The notes beneath the pieces were generated by a model. That model was not told where the DNA came from, searched no databases, and worked only from the letters and a program-made list of their open reading frames with translations. Source: Ornithodoros turicata (Eukaryota; Arthropoda; Arachnida; Ixodida; Argasidae). From it: DNA of 64,000 nt. Of this stretch, positions 34,820 through 45,200 are shown piece by piece (the first letter of the stretch is position 1; each line of letters starts with the position of its first letter). The stretch covers positions 30,630,790 to 30,694,789 of the forward strand of contig NC_088206.1 in NCBI RefSeq assembly GCF_037126465.1, in the 5' to 3' direction. A program made the translations under genes and the position numbers.

Positions 34820-35040
34820 TGTATCCACTGTTTCCTCGTGGACTCCGCTATATTGAAATCGCAGCGCCGTCAAGCCGGGGGAGCACGTTGGAAAGAATTT
34901 ACCGCCCAAACCAGTGAGAAGGAAAGCCTGTGTGCTTTCCTTCTCACTGGTTGGGCGGTAAATTGTCTTCAACGTGCTCCCCCGGCTACACGGCGCCGCG
35001 ATTCCAATATGGCTGAGTCCACGAGGAAACAGTGGATACA
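34820..35040. repeat. 221-bp near-perfect inverted repeat (long hairpin)
   Basis: Arms of roughly 105 bp pair around a 6-base centre near 34928-34934. Examples are TGTATCCACTGTTTCCTCGT at the left edge against ACGAGGAAACAGTGGATACA at the right, and CCAGTGAGAAGGAAAGC against GCTTTCCTTCTCACTGG at the centre. Mismatches are few and concentrated in the outer half. It lies in an intron on the PAN gene's transcribed strand, so a transcript could fold into a long duplex. It is probably a MITE that lost its middle. Confidence 0.75.
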
Positions 35041-35304
35041 TTCCGCTCCGCCCTGCAGGCGACCAAGACTGCAATTGCGCATACGCATGAAGCTCATAAA
35101 CGCACGTTACTTAATCTCATTTACTAGAAGTACAGGGTGTATCGAAGGTACGACAAAGCTTTGCGAAAACAAGTCGTATTAGTTCATAAAAAGGAGTTTG
35201 TCAAAGAATTGATTGACTGTCGATTTGTTCCCCATCCTCAGGGGAAGCTGTTGTGCCAAGAATAATACATTTCGGAGTAGGGACATATTATTCGCGAGGT
35301 CTTA

Positions 35305-35938
35305 AGGCTGATTTAGAGCCGACGTAGTCTTCGCCCATCGCCGCTCGCTTTGCGCGCCGATAGCCAGCGTTCGCTACGCCACGCTTCCTCATCCTACCGG
35401 GATCATAGTCTGACGAGATTCGGCGCAGCGCAACGAAAACACTTCCGGAGATTTTCACATTTTGTAGTGGGAAAGTAGTGATATCTGGCACCCGTACCCG
35501 CGTGTTGGAATCCGACGAACGACAATCCGTGTTCCCATCGTATGTTTGTACTGCTGTAATACGGTTGGTATACCCAAAAATGGGCATTGCATTGAAGAAG
35601 AAAGTCGCACGTCTTCCCAGATGTTCTCGTTCTATTGCTTGTCTCTATAATCCATCCGTCGTGTATTATATAGGCACGGATGTTCCTTAGCAGCTTCGAT
35701 CAAAGGCTCAATGGGCGACGCCATGTTTGGAAATGCGAGTCCACCGGAGCCCACGCCGTACACAGCTCGCTGGCCGCTGCCAGATGTAGAACATTGCTCT
35801 ACTCCCCCGACGGCGGCCGACGTAACGCGCGTTGCCGCCACGCCACGCTTCGGCGAGTGTCGTCGAACTATGAACTCACCGACGATGGCTCGCGACGCGC
35901 GTCGTTACGCCCCGCTCCGCCGGACTCTAAACCAGCCT
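35305..35938. mobile_element. TTA-flanked MITE, PIF/Harbinger-like
   Basis: The left end AGGCTGATTTAGAGCC and the right end GGACTCTAAACCAGCCT are inverted with two or three mismatches. TTA lies immediately outside both ends (35302-35304 and 35939-35941), the typical PIF/Harbinger duplication. The 634-bp interior is GC-rich and has chance frames (35680-35988, 35711-35971) but no transposase. The superfamily is inferred from the 3-bp flank. Confidence 0.55.
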
Positions 35939-35941
35939 TTA

Positions 35942-36830
35942 TCCCAGTATACTATTTCCTCGTATTCGTAGCATTTCGTACTTCGTAAGTAGAAATGAGG
36001 ACAAGTGTTTACGACCCATCAAATGACCTTGGTGGTGGTTGTGTTGGTTGGTGGTGGTGGTTGTCCTTCTATAAGCTCATGTGTTCCCCACAGGTTCTGG
36101 CCCACGCGTAGAATCTCATACCTAGTGAACAAGCTTGAATGGCTTGTTCGCTCAGTATGAATTATCACAAATTGCCACGCCTGCATACCTTAGTGTAGAA
36201 TACTCACGGGTGCAGTACGTGCACCCCGCATTCTGCAGGTGACGTTTACCGAAATGGTCCATGAGAGAGAGAGAGAGATGTTGAGATGACGATGATGATA
36301 CGTGATGACATACCCATGTACGGACGTGTCCACAAACCAAGATGTTGGTGCACAGAAAAGTTCGTGTACCGAGATGTCCGCATAGGAGAATGTCCTGCAC
36401 CGAAACGTCCGCATCCCATATGAAGAAGAAGCTGATCAATGACCCGCAGACTTGACACCATCAAAAGTAATACTGGGATGACTATGACGGAACTAAAGGG
36501 AGGCACGTAGAGCAAAGAGTGACCGATAGCTGCACTCGAAGGAATAGGTAGATCATGGTATAATACCTAAATGAGTGACGGCAGTCAAGTTGCTCCTAAG
36601 GTTTCGGATACACTTGGCTCTACACTGTATTGTTTTGGCCGAGCGAGATAGCAAAGTCATGATGATTTCCGTACATGATTGCTAACGTCCCAGTATCTAC
36701 CGCGACCCCGCAGCCTGCTTCCCTTCAGATAGAACATCTCTCTCACAGCTCAGCTTGGCACATTCGCATTACGAGTGGAAATGGATGTCGCACAGGAAAG
36801 TGACGTGATCATTGTGCATTGCTTACGCAG
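35942..36830. other. Intron sequence without recognised gene
   Basis: It contains a GGTGGTTGT-rich stretch near 36030-36065 and a GA-repeat near 36265-36280. The last 30 bases form the polypyrimidine-like approach to the next exon acceptor (CATTGCTTACGCAG). Confidence 0.4.
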
Positions 36831-36949
36831 AAAATGAGCGTGCGCGGCGAAGAAAGCTGCCCCTTCTGTCAGAAGCCATCGATGACATCAAGAAGGCTGT
36901 CTTGGCTGGGGACTTTGTGCTTAGTCTCACACTCCCTTCGTCTTGGGTG
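36831..36949 (+). CDS. PAN-gene exon 2 (spacer region, part 1)
   Basis: The acceptor is TTGCTTACGCAG and the donor is GTG/GTGAGT, a strong site. The exon enters with 2 nt (previous exon in phase 1), has 39 codons and ends in phase 0. It encodes a basic start (NERARRRKLP) then EAIDDIKKAVLAGDFVLSLT, cysteine-free. It reads straight into exon 3 and does not resemble a PAN domain. I do not recognise this segment; it could be a small beta-rich linker domain. The choice of this frame rests on consistent phases up to the stop codon at 51054. Confidence 0.7.
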
Positions 36950-37031
36950 GTGAGTGCTCCATTCATGATACTCGACTAATCTGCTTCTTTATACGCCAAG
37001 GCTCACGAACTGAATCTTGTCACGGATACAG

Positions 37032-37131
37032 GCCACAAGTAACTTCGTAGCTGTGTCTGTTCAAGATTCGGAAGGACAGTCCGGAGAGGTGTTCAGCGCG
37101 TCCGCAGGCGTCCGCCGTTTACATAGAAGAG
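37032..37131 (+). CDS. PAN-gene exon 3 (spacer region, part 2)
   Basis: The acceptor is GTCACGGATACAG and the donor is AGAG/GTATGG. It starts in phase 0, matching exon 2, and ends in phase 1, matching exon 4. The 33 codons include ATSNFVAVSVQDSEGQSGEV and end with a basic RRLHRR that might be a protease-sensitive site. It has no cysteines. Together with exon 2 it makes a spacer of about 72 residues before the next PAN domain. The family is unknown. Confidence 0.7.
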
Positions 37132-37813
37132 GTATGGAAGAAACATAGCTTGTTATTATACGGCAGAAGTATGAATACGTTCTGGAAACTGGTCAAATCC
37201 AGGATGGAGAGAGTGACAATGATGATGCTAAACACACACACATTGAATGTGAATAGCGATACGTTCGTACTGGGTACTCAAATACCCATACTCTCCACCG
37301 ACTAACAAAATTGGAATAAATAAAAAAATGCACAGGACGACGGAAGATGTCGCGATTTCCAGCAGCAGCTGTTGGGCACTTTTGCTGACGCTGACGAGAA
37401 TTTTGACTTGGCGCTCAATGTCGCAATACTTGCCATGATGGTCTGAAAATTTCATTGTGAAATGTTGGTGATATGTTTGTAGAAGGGTGGTCAACACTAG
37501 GCACAGTTTTCGACATGTTTAAACTAATTTCTTCATTGCAGTACATATGTATTTGTTTTGGATCTGTGGAACACATTCGATGTCTCCAGTGTTCCCTATG
37601 CTGCATAGTTATTGGAGTTCTTCGTTTTAAAATTTTAAATTTGGGGTAATGAAATGATGGAACGCATAAATATACCTTGAATGCCTATACGCACGCTCGT
37701 AGCACCTTTTATAGGGATGGCGACGAGTCATAACGCTAAACCGTCTTCCTGTTTGCGCATGCCTAGTGTTTCTACGATGTGGCAATATAACCAGGTATGA
37801 TCGTGCTGCGCAG

Positions 37814-38047
37814 GGCCAGATGTGGATGGGTTCGTGTCCTCTCTGGGCGTAAAGCACAAGACCTCTGCGCCATATGTGAAGGCCCTTGGACGCTACCCCC
37901 TCGGCGATTGCGCCGAGATATGCAGGAATAGGGCAGATTGCGAGTCATTCTCGTCTTGCCTGTCAACCTCCGAGTGTACCATTAGCTCTGTCCATTCGGA
38001 AAATCGCAGCCAGCTGGTGAAGGACACCCGCTGCGCTGTATTCTCAA
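37814..38047 (+). CDS. PAN-gene exon 4 (complete PAN/apple domain)
   Basis: The acceptor is ATCGTGCTGCGCAG and the donor is TCAA/GTGCGT. It enters in phase 1 (GG completes a glycine), has 77 codons and leaves in phase 1. The residues GRYPLGDCAEICRNRADCES and FSSCLSTSECTI give the PAN pattern of six or more cysteines, with a final C in DTRCAVF. PAN/apple domains bind proteins or sugars outside the cell. One whole domain on one exon bordered by phase-1 introns is the arrangement expected for a module duplicated by exon shuffling. Confidence 0.87.
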
Positions 38048-38106
38048 GTGCGTATCCTTTTTCTCTTTCCATATTGCCTCCATGAAACCATAGTGGTTCC
38101 TTGCAG

Positions 38107-38367
38107 AGCGATACTCGGACAGCTTTGAAGCCTACGAAGGGATGTCGTTAGACATGACAGCCGATAAGAGCTTTGTAGCGGGAACCGTGGATGACTGCGC
38201 GCGTCTCTGTGTCTCGGACAAGGACGTCAATTGCAAGTCGTTTGACTACTGTGCCAAGCCGAGGGATCCTGCTACCAAGTGCCGCATACACAGCACACAT
38301 TTGCGAGACCTTGTCGATCCCAGCCAAGTGGACAAGTCCGCTGTCGAGGGCTGTATTCACTTTTCCA
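38107..38367 (+). CDS. PAN-gene exon 5 (complete PAN/apple domain)
   Basis: The acceptor is GGTTCCTTGCAG and the donor is TCCA/GTGAGT. It is only 59 bp downstream of exon 4, and phases are 1 in and 1 out. The 86 codons include YSDSFEAYEGM, then GTVDDCARLCVSDKDVNCKS, FDYCAKP, TKCRIH and EGCIHF, the standard PAN cysteine spacing. The spacing and length match exon 4, so the two domains are tandem copies that have diverged. An in-frame stop lies just past the donor, so splicing here is required. Confidence 0.88.
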
Positions 38368-40289
38368 GTGAGTAAACCCGAGATACACAGTATGTACAGC
38401 TTGGGACAAAAGCTTACGGAACACCGGGGTGTCGCATTTCTCATTACTGCGACACCCTAGCAGCAAACAGGAGTGGGCACACATACGGATAGATTAGCCT
38501 GTCAGCAGTCTCTTATTCGATCTCTTCCTGATAAGTAGCATATAGGGCCGCTTCGATGAAGAAATACGAATGCTCCATGTTCCGTAAGCTTGTGTTCCAA
38601 GCTATACAAGATGAATAGAGCTATCATTGCATATTTCGAGTCTGTCCCGAAAATAGAAGACTGTGTTTAGCTCCCCGAAACTTTGCAAACGGATCGCACA
38701 TTGTCTGAAGTTTTATTGCAGTGTTTTCGAGACAGTATCATTGCGAACAAACAGAATTGCAGCAAAAGCACACATTTGAATGTTCTGCTTCTTTTCTCCT
38801 TTGTTTGCTTCGGGCATGCAGGAAGCAAAGAGAGGAGGAGCCCTGTTGCTCTGAAAAGTGAAGCCGAGATTGGGGGATAGTCCAGTGACATCGCCTTCCG
38901 GTTTCGGTTACATACATCTCTATGGGAGCCCCCAACACATAGTTTCGGAATACTTGGAGAGGTGTGGTGGTAGCGCGCCGAAGTGGCCCCCAAACTGGCG
39001 TGTGCAAAGCGACCTCATTGGGCTATTCAGGTAACGTGACTTCCGCGTGGCTTTAAGGAAGCTGCCGCTCATCTCCTGTCCTCACGTCACTTGCCCCACG
39101 CTTTTCTGTTCTGTCGAAAAGCCGTCGGGGAGCCTCCTTTTCTTCTTTCCTCCATGGCTTCGGTTTACCATAACCGGAGATAGGCGGCGCTGCCTACCCC
39201 ATTACAAAATGCGAACATGGCATAATGGTAAGCAGGTGTCACATTTTGTTCGCTCCTACTGTCTTTTTCTTTTTTCGGTACAGAGGAGTGTTCGCAGTTC
39301 CCCTTGGAAGGGTTTGGTGCGTTCGTCCGTAGTGGGGGTGGGGGAAATGAAGTTTTCCAGTGCCTCTTGTTGTTGCGAGATACACGGCCACGCATTTCGT
39401 CCGTAGCATCTTCAAGGCTTCATCTTCAGGGCTGTCACGTTACTGCACCGCTCTTTGTATAAAAGGACAAGTTGGTCATCATCAGAACACAGATTGTGAA
39501 CACAGAACACAGTCGCTCAGAATCGCCGAATCCAAATCCCCGTTTCAAAGTAAACTGCTGAAAATAAATGTTTCGTGGTCCCCATGATTTAAATGAGCTA
39601 CCTAAAATGCGCACTCGCGCGCTGGGAAATACCAACAGCAGTTAGACTAACCTGGACAGAAAATGAAAACACCGAACTCGGACTAACCTAATAATGCACT
39701 AACAAACCTGTTCCGGCGTGTCCGCCAAGCCTGACGGCCACTAAAATGTGGCTATCATTCGCTAAAATGACTTCGGCGGACATCGAAAAATAGTGAAGTC
39801 GAGAGGTTAATTAGCGATATCATATTTTTAAGCACTGCAGATTCAGATTAACCCCCTCCCTCCTTCCTCACATCCTCGAGTCATTAAACCCCATTGTAGC
39901 CTCTGGGTCGGTTGCAATCATTAAATTTTATCCGGAAACATCGGAAGAACTTCTGTAGTACTCTTTAGTTCATTATATCGGAAGACATTGCTACGTTCGC
40001 TTAGCGCGCAAGATTTATTTGCTACGTGGTTGTGGAAACGCACGTGCGCCTTTGTAAGAATTGCATCACCGGGAATTCCATTCCGTTCGCCCGCAAACTC
40101 CGAACGTTCGCACTGATCATACTGAGAGAGCTTAGTTCGCCATGCTCGACCGAGTCGAGAAATTGAGTAGTGGCAGGTGAACCAAAGATACCAGGATCGC
40201 GATTCTTCAACTAACACTATTCAATTGAAGGTATGCAACTGGGCGTTGTGAGAGACTGTTGTATTTGCCTTCCATGTTCATTGCCTCAT
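38368..40289. other. Intron sequence, possible LTR-like promoter
   Basis: No gene. At 39431-39590 a TATAAAAGG (about 39458), a CAGTCGCTCAGAATC stretch and AATAAATGTTTCG (about 39561) are spaced like the promoter and polyadenylation site of a retroviral-type LTR, but no TG...CA borders with a target duplication were confirmed. Confidence 0.3.
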
Positions 40290-41640
40290 CTACTAATACG
40301 AGTCGAGAACCTCTTCAGCGTGTCGCTGAACGGCATCGAGCCTGTGTTGCTCGAATCTTGGAAACTCGTCGTGTAGATGCTTGTCTGCATTGCGCTTGGT
40401 GTGATATAGCTTCACTTCTCCGTCGTCGTTGATGACGTACAGTAGAGCCCTGCACGGGCCGACCTTTCCCAACCCGGCCCTGGCGCATCAAAAATGGCCC
40501 GGCCCGCCCTGTCCTTTTATGCGAACCGGCCCGCAGTAGCTGGCCCAGTGAGTAGAGCCCGGCCCGGCCTCAAGACACAACGAAGAATGCAGGGCCTGGC
40601 ATATCCGGCTATGGCTTATGTCTTTCTAGCCTTAACCACACAAGTATATTAGTAAATCAATAAGAGAACACACTAAAACTAGCAGTTCAACACCGCATTG
40701 CAACGACGTGAGACCAAAGTCCTGAACAGACGCGGGCAAAATAGTTGTCGTTACGCTACGAGCTTTTGTGGAGGTAGAGGATATCTTGTGGACAGACACC
40801 TGCTTCCAGTCGCTATACCCATCTCACCAAGTTTTGTAAGCGTGATAGTGAAAGATGTGACGAGTCATGGGCAATGTGTAGTGGCCTTGAGAAGGTTCTA
40901 GAGGGTAAAACCATACGAATATAATACAGCGTCCTTTGTTTTGTTTTTGCAAGTGTATGTACAGAAGTGACACACGTGATCATACGAACTAATACATTGT
41001 ATGAAATTAGCTGCGTGGCCCAGCCGGGCTCACGGAGACACGGGTGTCGGCCTGGTCCCGCCGAGAGCGCAGAGCAAAAAAGATGCCCGGTCCGGGATCC
41101 CACGCCCGTGCAGAACTCTAATTCCTACAGGCCTACGAGGCTTGTCACTCGGAACATGCTAACATAGACGAAGCGTTGCTGTTCCCATAGGAGTACACTA
41201 CCTTGCTGTAGGTCGCACCTTGCGATTTATGAATGGTCATGGCTTTGGCCTGGAGGAGAGGGAAGTGAACGCGTTTGCAGGCGACACCCGCGTTCATGGA
41301 CAGCGTGGTGGTGACTGTTCTCAGGTTGGTGGGTACCCAATCGGGTCCCACTGAGACAAGGGTTGGTGGCTCGTAGCGAGTCGGCTTTCATTTTATTGAT
41401 GCGACCCGTTACTTCACCGGGAAACTGGGGCAAAGGCGGACGATATGATTTACTCCATCGTTCTCAATGAATCGGAGATTCCTCATCGGACCGTTAATGA
41501 TACCATCGTGCACATGGACGTTTGTCGTGGTCGCGTCGTTGACAATTCTGTGGTGTCGGACGACATTAACGACATAACGAAACACACTGTGCAAACACTA
41601 CGGAGTTTCAGCATGTCGCAAGCGCTCTACAAAAACGGTA
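40290..41640 (-). mobile_element. Helitron-type helicase remnant, interrupted by a hAT-like element
   Basis: Read on the minus strand, 41590-41145 gives VRLCPSFPVK-type residues, then RVHFPLLQAKAMTIHKSQGA, the C-terminal motif of Pif1-like helicases carried by Helitrons. The reading resumes on the other side of an insertion (40442-40290) with LVNDDGEVKLYHT-like residues and a helical tail. In the intact element this protein would unwind DNA during rolling-circle transposition. Frameshifts and the insertion destroy it. A host Pif1 gene is less likely because only the Helitron-type end is present. Confidence 0.7.
40443..41120. mobile_element. hAT-like element with CGGGCC-rich ends, inserted in the Helitron
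   Basis: The ends TAGAGCCCTGCACGGGC and GCCCGTGCAGAACTCTA are inverted copies differing at two positions and fit the YAGNG start of hAT termini. Both ends are crowded with GGCCCGG-type words. The flanks ACGTACAG and TCCTACAG suggest an eroded 8-bp duplication, but the right copy begins two bases beyond the terminus, so this is uncertain. No transposase. Removing it rejoins the helicase reading. Confidence 0.65.
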
Positions 41641-42301
41641 CAATAAAGCAAGCTGTCAAACCAAAGATCTACAGCATGATGCCAGCCACTTTAAAGGAAT
41701 AAGCGCTTATCGTGTTTTAGGAACCGCTATCGTGATGACCTTGCAATCTGGTAAATCCCCGCCAGCGGAAACGACTCTTATCATCCGAGGCGTTCATTAA
41801 AGAAACAAACGAAGGGGAGACAGCGCATTGCGAGAGTGAAAGTGCCCCTCTCCACTGACTCTACTCTTACCGAGGCCCAAAAGTGCGTTAAAGAGATGAT
41901 TTAAAACTGTTACTTTACTACTACTGTAGTTATTCGGTGTTCGTGTTATCTTGTAATAGCTCCAGAATGCAATATGCTGGAAATGAGCCAAGCTCAGTGA
42001 AAATATTTGCCCCTTTGCGGCGAGATTCGCCGTTCGAATGTACGATGAAAGGTTTTGCTGCATTTTTGTTTTTGATTATACACGTAACACCTGCGAAACA
42101 GAAATGAAAAAAAGAGAGAAACAAAACGTGAAAAGAAAGAACGTGGAATAAAGCTTCAGATGAACGTATAGAAGACTATACAAAGTTTGACGGAGTTACT
42201 GCCTGTCTTTTATTTTTCCCGACATCATCAAAATCTCCAATGATAGCTGTACTCACCGTGTATTGAACGAAATACCGTGTGACAACGCCATCCTCTTTCA
42301 G

Positions 42302-42547
42302 GGATCTTCCTCTCTGACTTCCAGAAGAAGGCCGGAGTTCGTTCTATGAGGCCTACGGCGACCACCATCCAGAATTTAACGGCTGAAGAATGCGCAAAGT
42401 TGTGCCGCGAATCTGTCTTCGACTGCCGCTCCTTCGACTTCTGCGCAGGGGGACCGAGAGGTGTCGGCACCTGCATCCAGCACCAGGCTGGCGATGGTGC
42501 CTTCATTGATGCACCAATGTGTAATTCGTACATCTACGTTTCTGACC
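42302..42547 (+). CDS. PAN-gene exon 6 (complete PAN/apple domain)
   Basis: The acceptor is CCTCTTTCAG and the donor is GACC/GTAAGT. Phases are 1 in and 1 out, with 81 codons. The residues MRPTATTIQNLTAEECAKLC, DCRSFDFC, GTCIQH and PMCNSYIY follow the PAN cysteine order, with an N-glycosylation sequon in NLT. It is the last PAN domain before the stalk. Like exons 4 and 5 it is a one-exon module with symmetric phase-1 borders. Confidence 0.88.
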
Positions 42548-42747
42548 GTAAGTGACCCACATCCGTACGGAAATGTTTTACATATCACGATTTTAAAACG
42601 ACTTTAATTCCATAGTATAATCTACTTTGAAAGTTGAGAAGAGATGGGCGATTAAAGAGTATCGGTTATGTGCGCCTCTCAGCGACCTAATCTTGCTACA
42701 GTTTCAAATGAAGCGGTTCCTTCAAAACTGCAGCCTTCTCTTGGCCA

Positions 42748-42991
42748 CCGTCCTCGGTAGCTCAGTCGGTAACGTGCTGGCTTGCTGAGCTCAAGATCGC
42801 TGGTTCGATCCCAGCCGAGGGCGGTAGCAATGTGGGGGAGGTAAACATTGCTTTCAGCACCGTGTGTCGGAGATTTCCGGCGCACGTGGTCCACATTATC
42901 CGCAGCCCTACCCTGCGACACGTGCAACATGTCGCCACCCTGCGCAGACAAACCTTACTTGTAGCATCACGGTACTATTGTTATTATTTCC
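42748..42991 (+). mobile_element. tRNA-derived SINE (Ruka-like by type)
   Basis: The head (42750-42822, 73 nt) folds as a tRNA acceptor: GTCCTCG pairs with CGAGGGC. A-box TAGCTCAGTCGGTAA and B-box GGTTCGATCCC are present. A non-tRNA body follows, ending in TATTGTTATTATTTC. CTTGGCCA occurs directly before (42740-42747) and after (42992-42999), a target duplication. tRNA-derived SINEs such as Ruka are described in ixodid ticks, and membership in that family is inferred. It is not a functional tRNA because the anticodon arm is mispaired and a SINE body is attached. Confidence 0.8.
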
Positions 42992-42999
42992 CTTGGCCA

Positions 43000-45200
43000 T
43001 GGGGCATTCCGCAGGCCTTCAAAGCCCCGGGGGCCGCTTCAAAGGGGCACCCTTGTTAGGGGGGGGGGATTTTGAAATCGTAACCTTTGGAATCGTCTTT
43101 CACAGCACTCGTGATTTTGGGTTTGTCCATATTTAGGTTTGTTGACGGCCGAAGATTCGGTGCCGCGGTCACAGCAATGAAGCGCCTTAAAAACGCTGCT
43201 ATTGGTGGTGTTCGGAATGCCGAGCGGTTTTTACAATCTCGGGATATCTAAATGTGGATCCCGCTCGGGATCGACATTTCTTTGCAACTACCCCATAATG
43301 CCGCATAGGACTGTATCCAGCTGCACATGCATCCTGTCACAAATTGCGATACGTACGCGTTTCGTGTCATCCCCACGGAACGTTCCAGTGGAAGAAAACG
43401 TGGGAAAAAAAACGAAAAAAACTCTTGCCCCCGCCGGGTAAAACTTACTCCGCGTAATATATTGCAAAGATACTCCAAAAGCCGGGACTAGACATAATAA
43501 ACTAGAAATGCAATTACACCGACCTCACATAGCAAGCTAATCATTTACTTCAACAAGAATAACAACCAAATCACTATTTCAGGAGGTCGCTATGGGCCTG
43601 TTGCGCTCAAGTTTGCGCGGCGACGCGAGCGCCAATCGGGACCCAAGCGGGAGCGGGAGCAGTGACTGGTCCGCACAGCCAGGCAGCCAAGCATGTATCG
43701 TGGTTAAATATGCCGCCTTTCAGATTGCCAACGTAAGGCAAACCACAACACAAATCGGGCACACAGTATTGTTATGTCGTTGGCTACCATAACAGATTCC
43801 AAAACGTCAAAAAATAAGGTTTTATCGCTTCCTCGGAAACCTTTGGGGGACAGAAAGGCGGAAAGCGTTAACTGCGTCTGTACACCGTAAAAACGCCGCG
43901 AAGTTTCCGCTCTGCATTCCACCTGGGGATAATGTAGAGTTATACCAAAACAACTTGCGGTAGAAATTTACTTGAATATATCGCAAATTCTGCCAAACAG
44001 TTATTACTTTCTAACATAACGCATGCAGATTAGAGGGAAATATGAAAGGCTTACAGTGGGCATCGACTCCCGCCGGTTCTTCTTACTGCTATGTTCGAGG
44101 GTCTTCGTGCAGTGTGATGTTTACTTCGAAAAAAGCAATCACCTTACTTACTTATTACTTACTTATGTTCTCCAAGAGACCCGCTATGAAGCTACCCCCT
44201 GGCATTTTTGTTGGAATGCTATAATGGAACACCGTGCGTGTCCCTCTCATGACCTTTAGGAGATGAAATAGATTCTCCGTTTGCTCTCCCGTTACTACAT
44301 TGTCGAAAATGCCGTTCAGAACCTCTTTACAGTCCCACTGTAAGGCTCCCCTCTGTTCAGACACAAGGACCTGGACAAACTATGCCTGGGTACGCGTGAA
44401 TGATATCACCAGGCGGTTTTCTTTTTGCAGTGGGGAGAGATTTGATGTACCTGTACAGGTAAACATTACACAAACAAGGAGAAATATATCAGATGCAAGC
44501 TGTTTATTACCAAGAGCAATAAAGCATTGTTTTGAGGCAACGTTCTAGGTACAATACTGGTTGATGAAGCATATAAAATGCTTAAAATTACCATTAACAG
44601 AATAGCCAACGATCAACGATGCAGCAGGGTACAGCAGCAGCATTCAGTAGAGAAAGATCATTGGCAAATGATCAACGATGCAGCAGAGATGACTGTAGCC
44701 TCATCAGCTCTAAAAATACAATACGAAAGGTCTGCACCCGAGCTCCCGTATAAAGGAAAGCACATTGTCCACATTATACATACGTACTCGGAAATCAGCG
44801 ATACCCTTTGTCAAGTCACGCCTGCGGCTTTGAGCTTCGCTTGCCAGGTAGCAGCAGACTGCTGCCGCGTGCTTACAATTTCCCGCAATTCCCGCTTTAC
44901 AGGTACACGACGCAACATAAACTGTTCACGGGCACTTGGACACCTGTGATGGAGAGCTACCGAAATCGAGTTAAATCAACTTTCAGTGCGGGTAAAATGT
45001 GCATTCAATGTTTTTCTGATCAGGTATATCATTTTGATGTACAGTTAACAAATATTATGTACGATCACGCCGACTCACCTAGAACCGGACACTATAAACC
45101 ACGCTGTCCTTCACTTCTTCCGAAATGCACTTCGCTTTAACGACGATTTCGTTACCGTCAGATGGTTCGTCGACGCCGAAAACATTGACTAGTAACTGGC
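43000..45200. other. Intron sequence without recognised gene
   Basis: Low-complexity features only: a G-run near 43060-43068, TTACTTACTTATTACTTACTT near 44142-44164, and a near-duplicate of GATCAACGATGCAGCAG at 44610 and 44670. Chance frames have no domain. Confidence 0.35.

Noticed and set aside
39431..39590. Solo LTR
   Set aside because: TATA box and polyadenylation hexamer are spaced well, but TG...CA borders and a 4-6 bp duplication could not be shown. Kept only as a note.
42750..42822. Possible functional tRNA gene
   Set aside because: The anticodon arm is mispaired, a SINE body follows, and target duplications flank the whole unit, so it is a tRNA-derived SINE.
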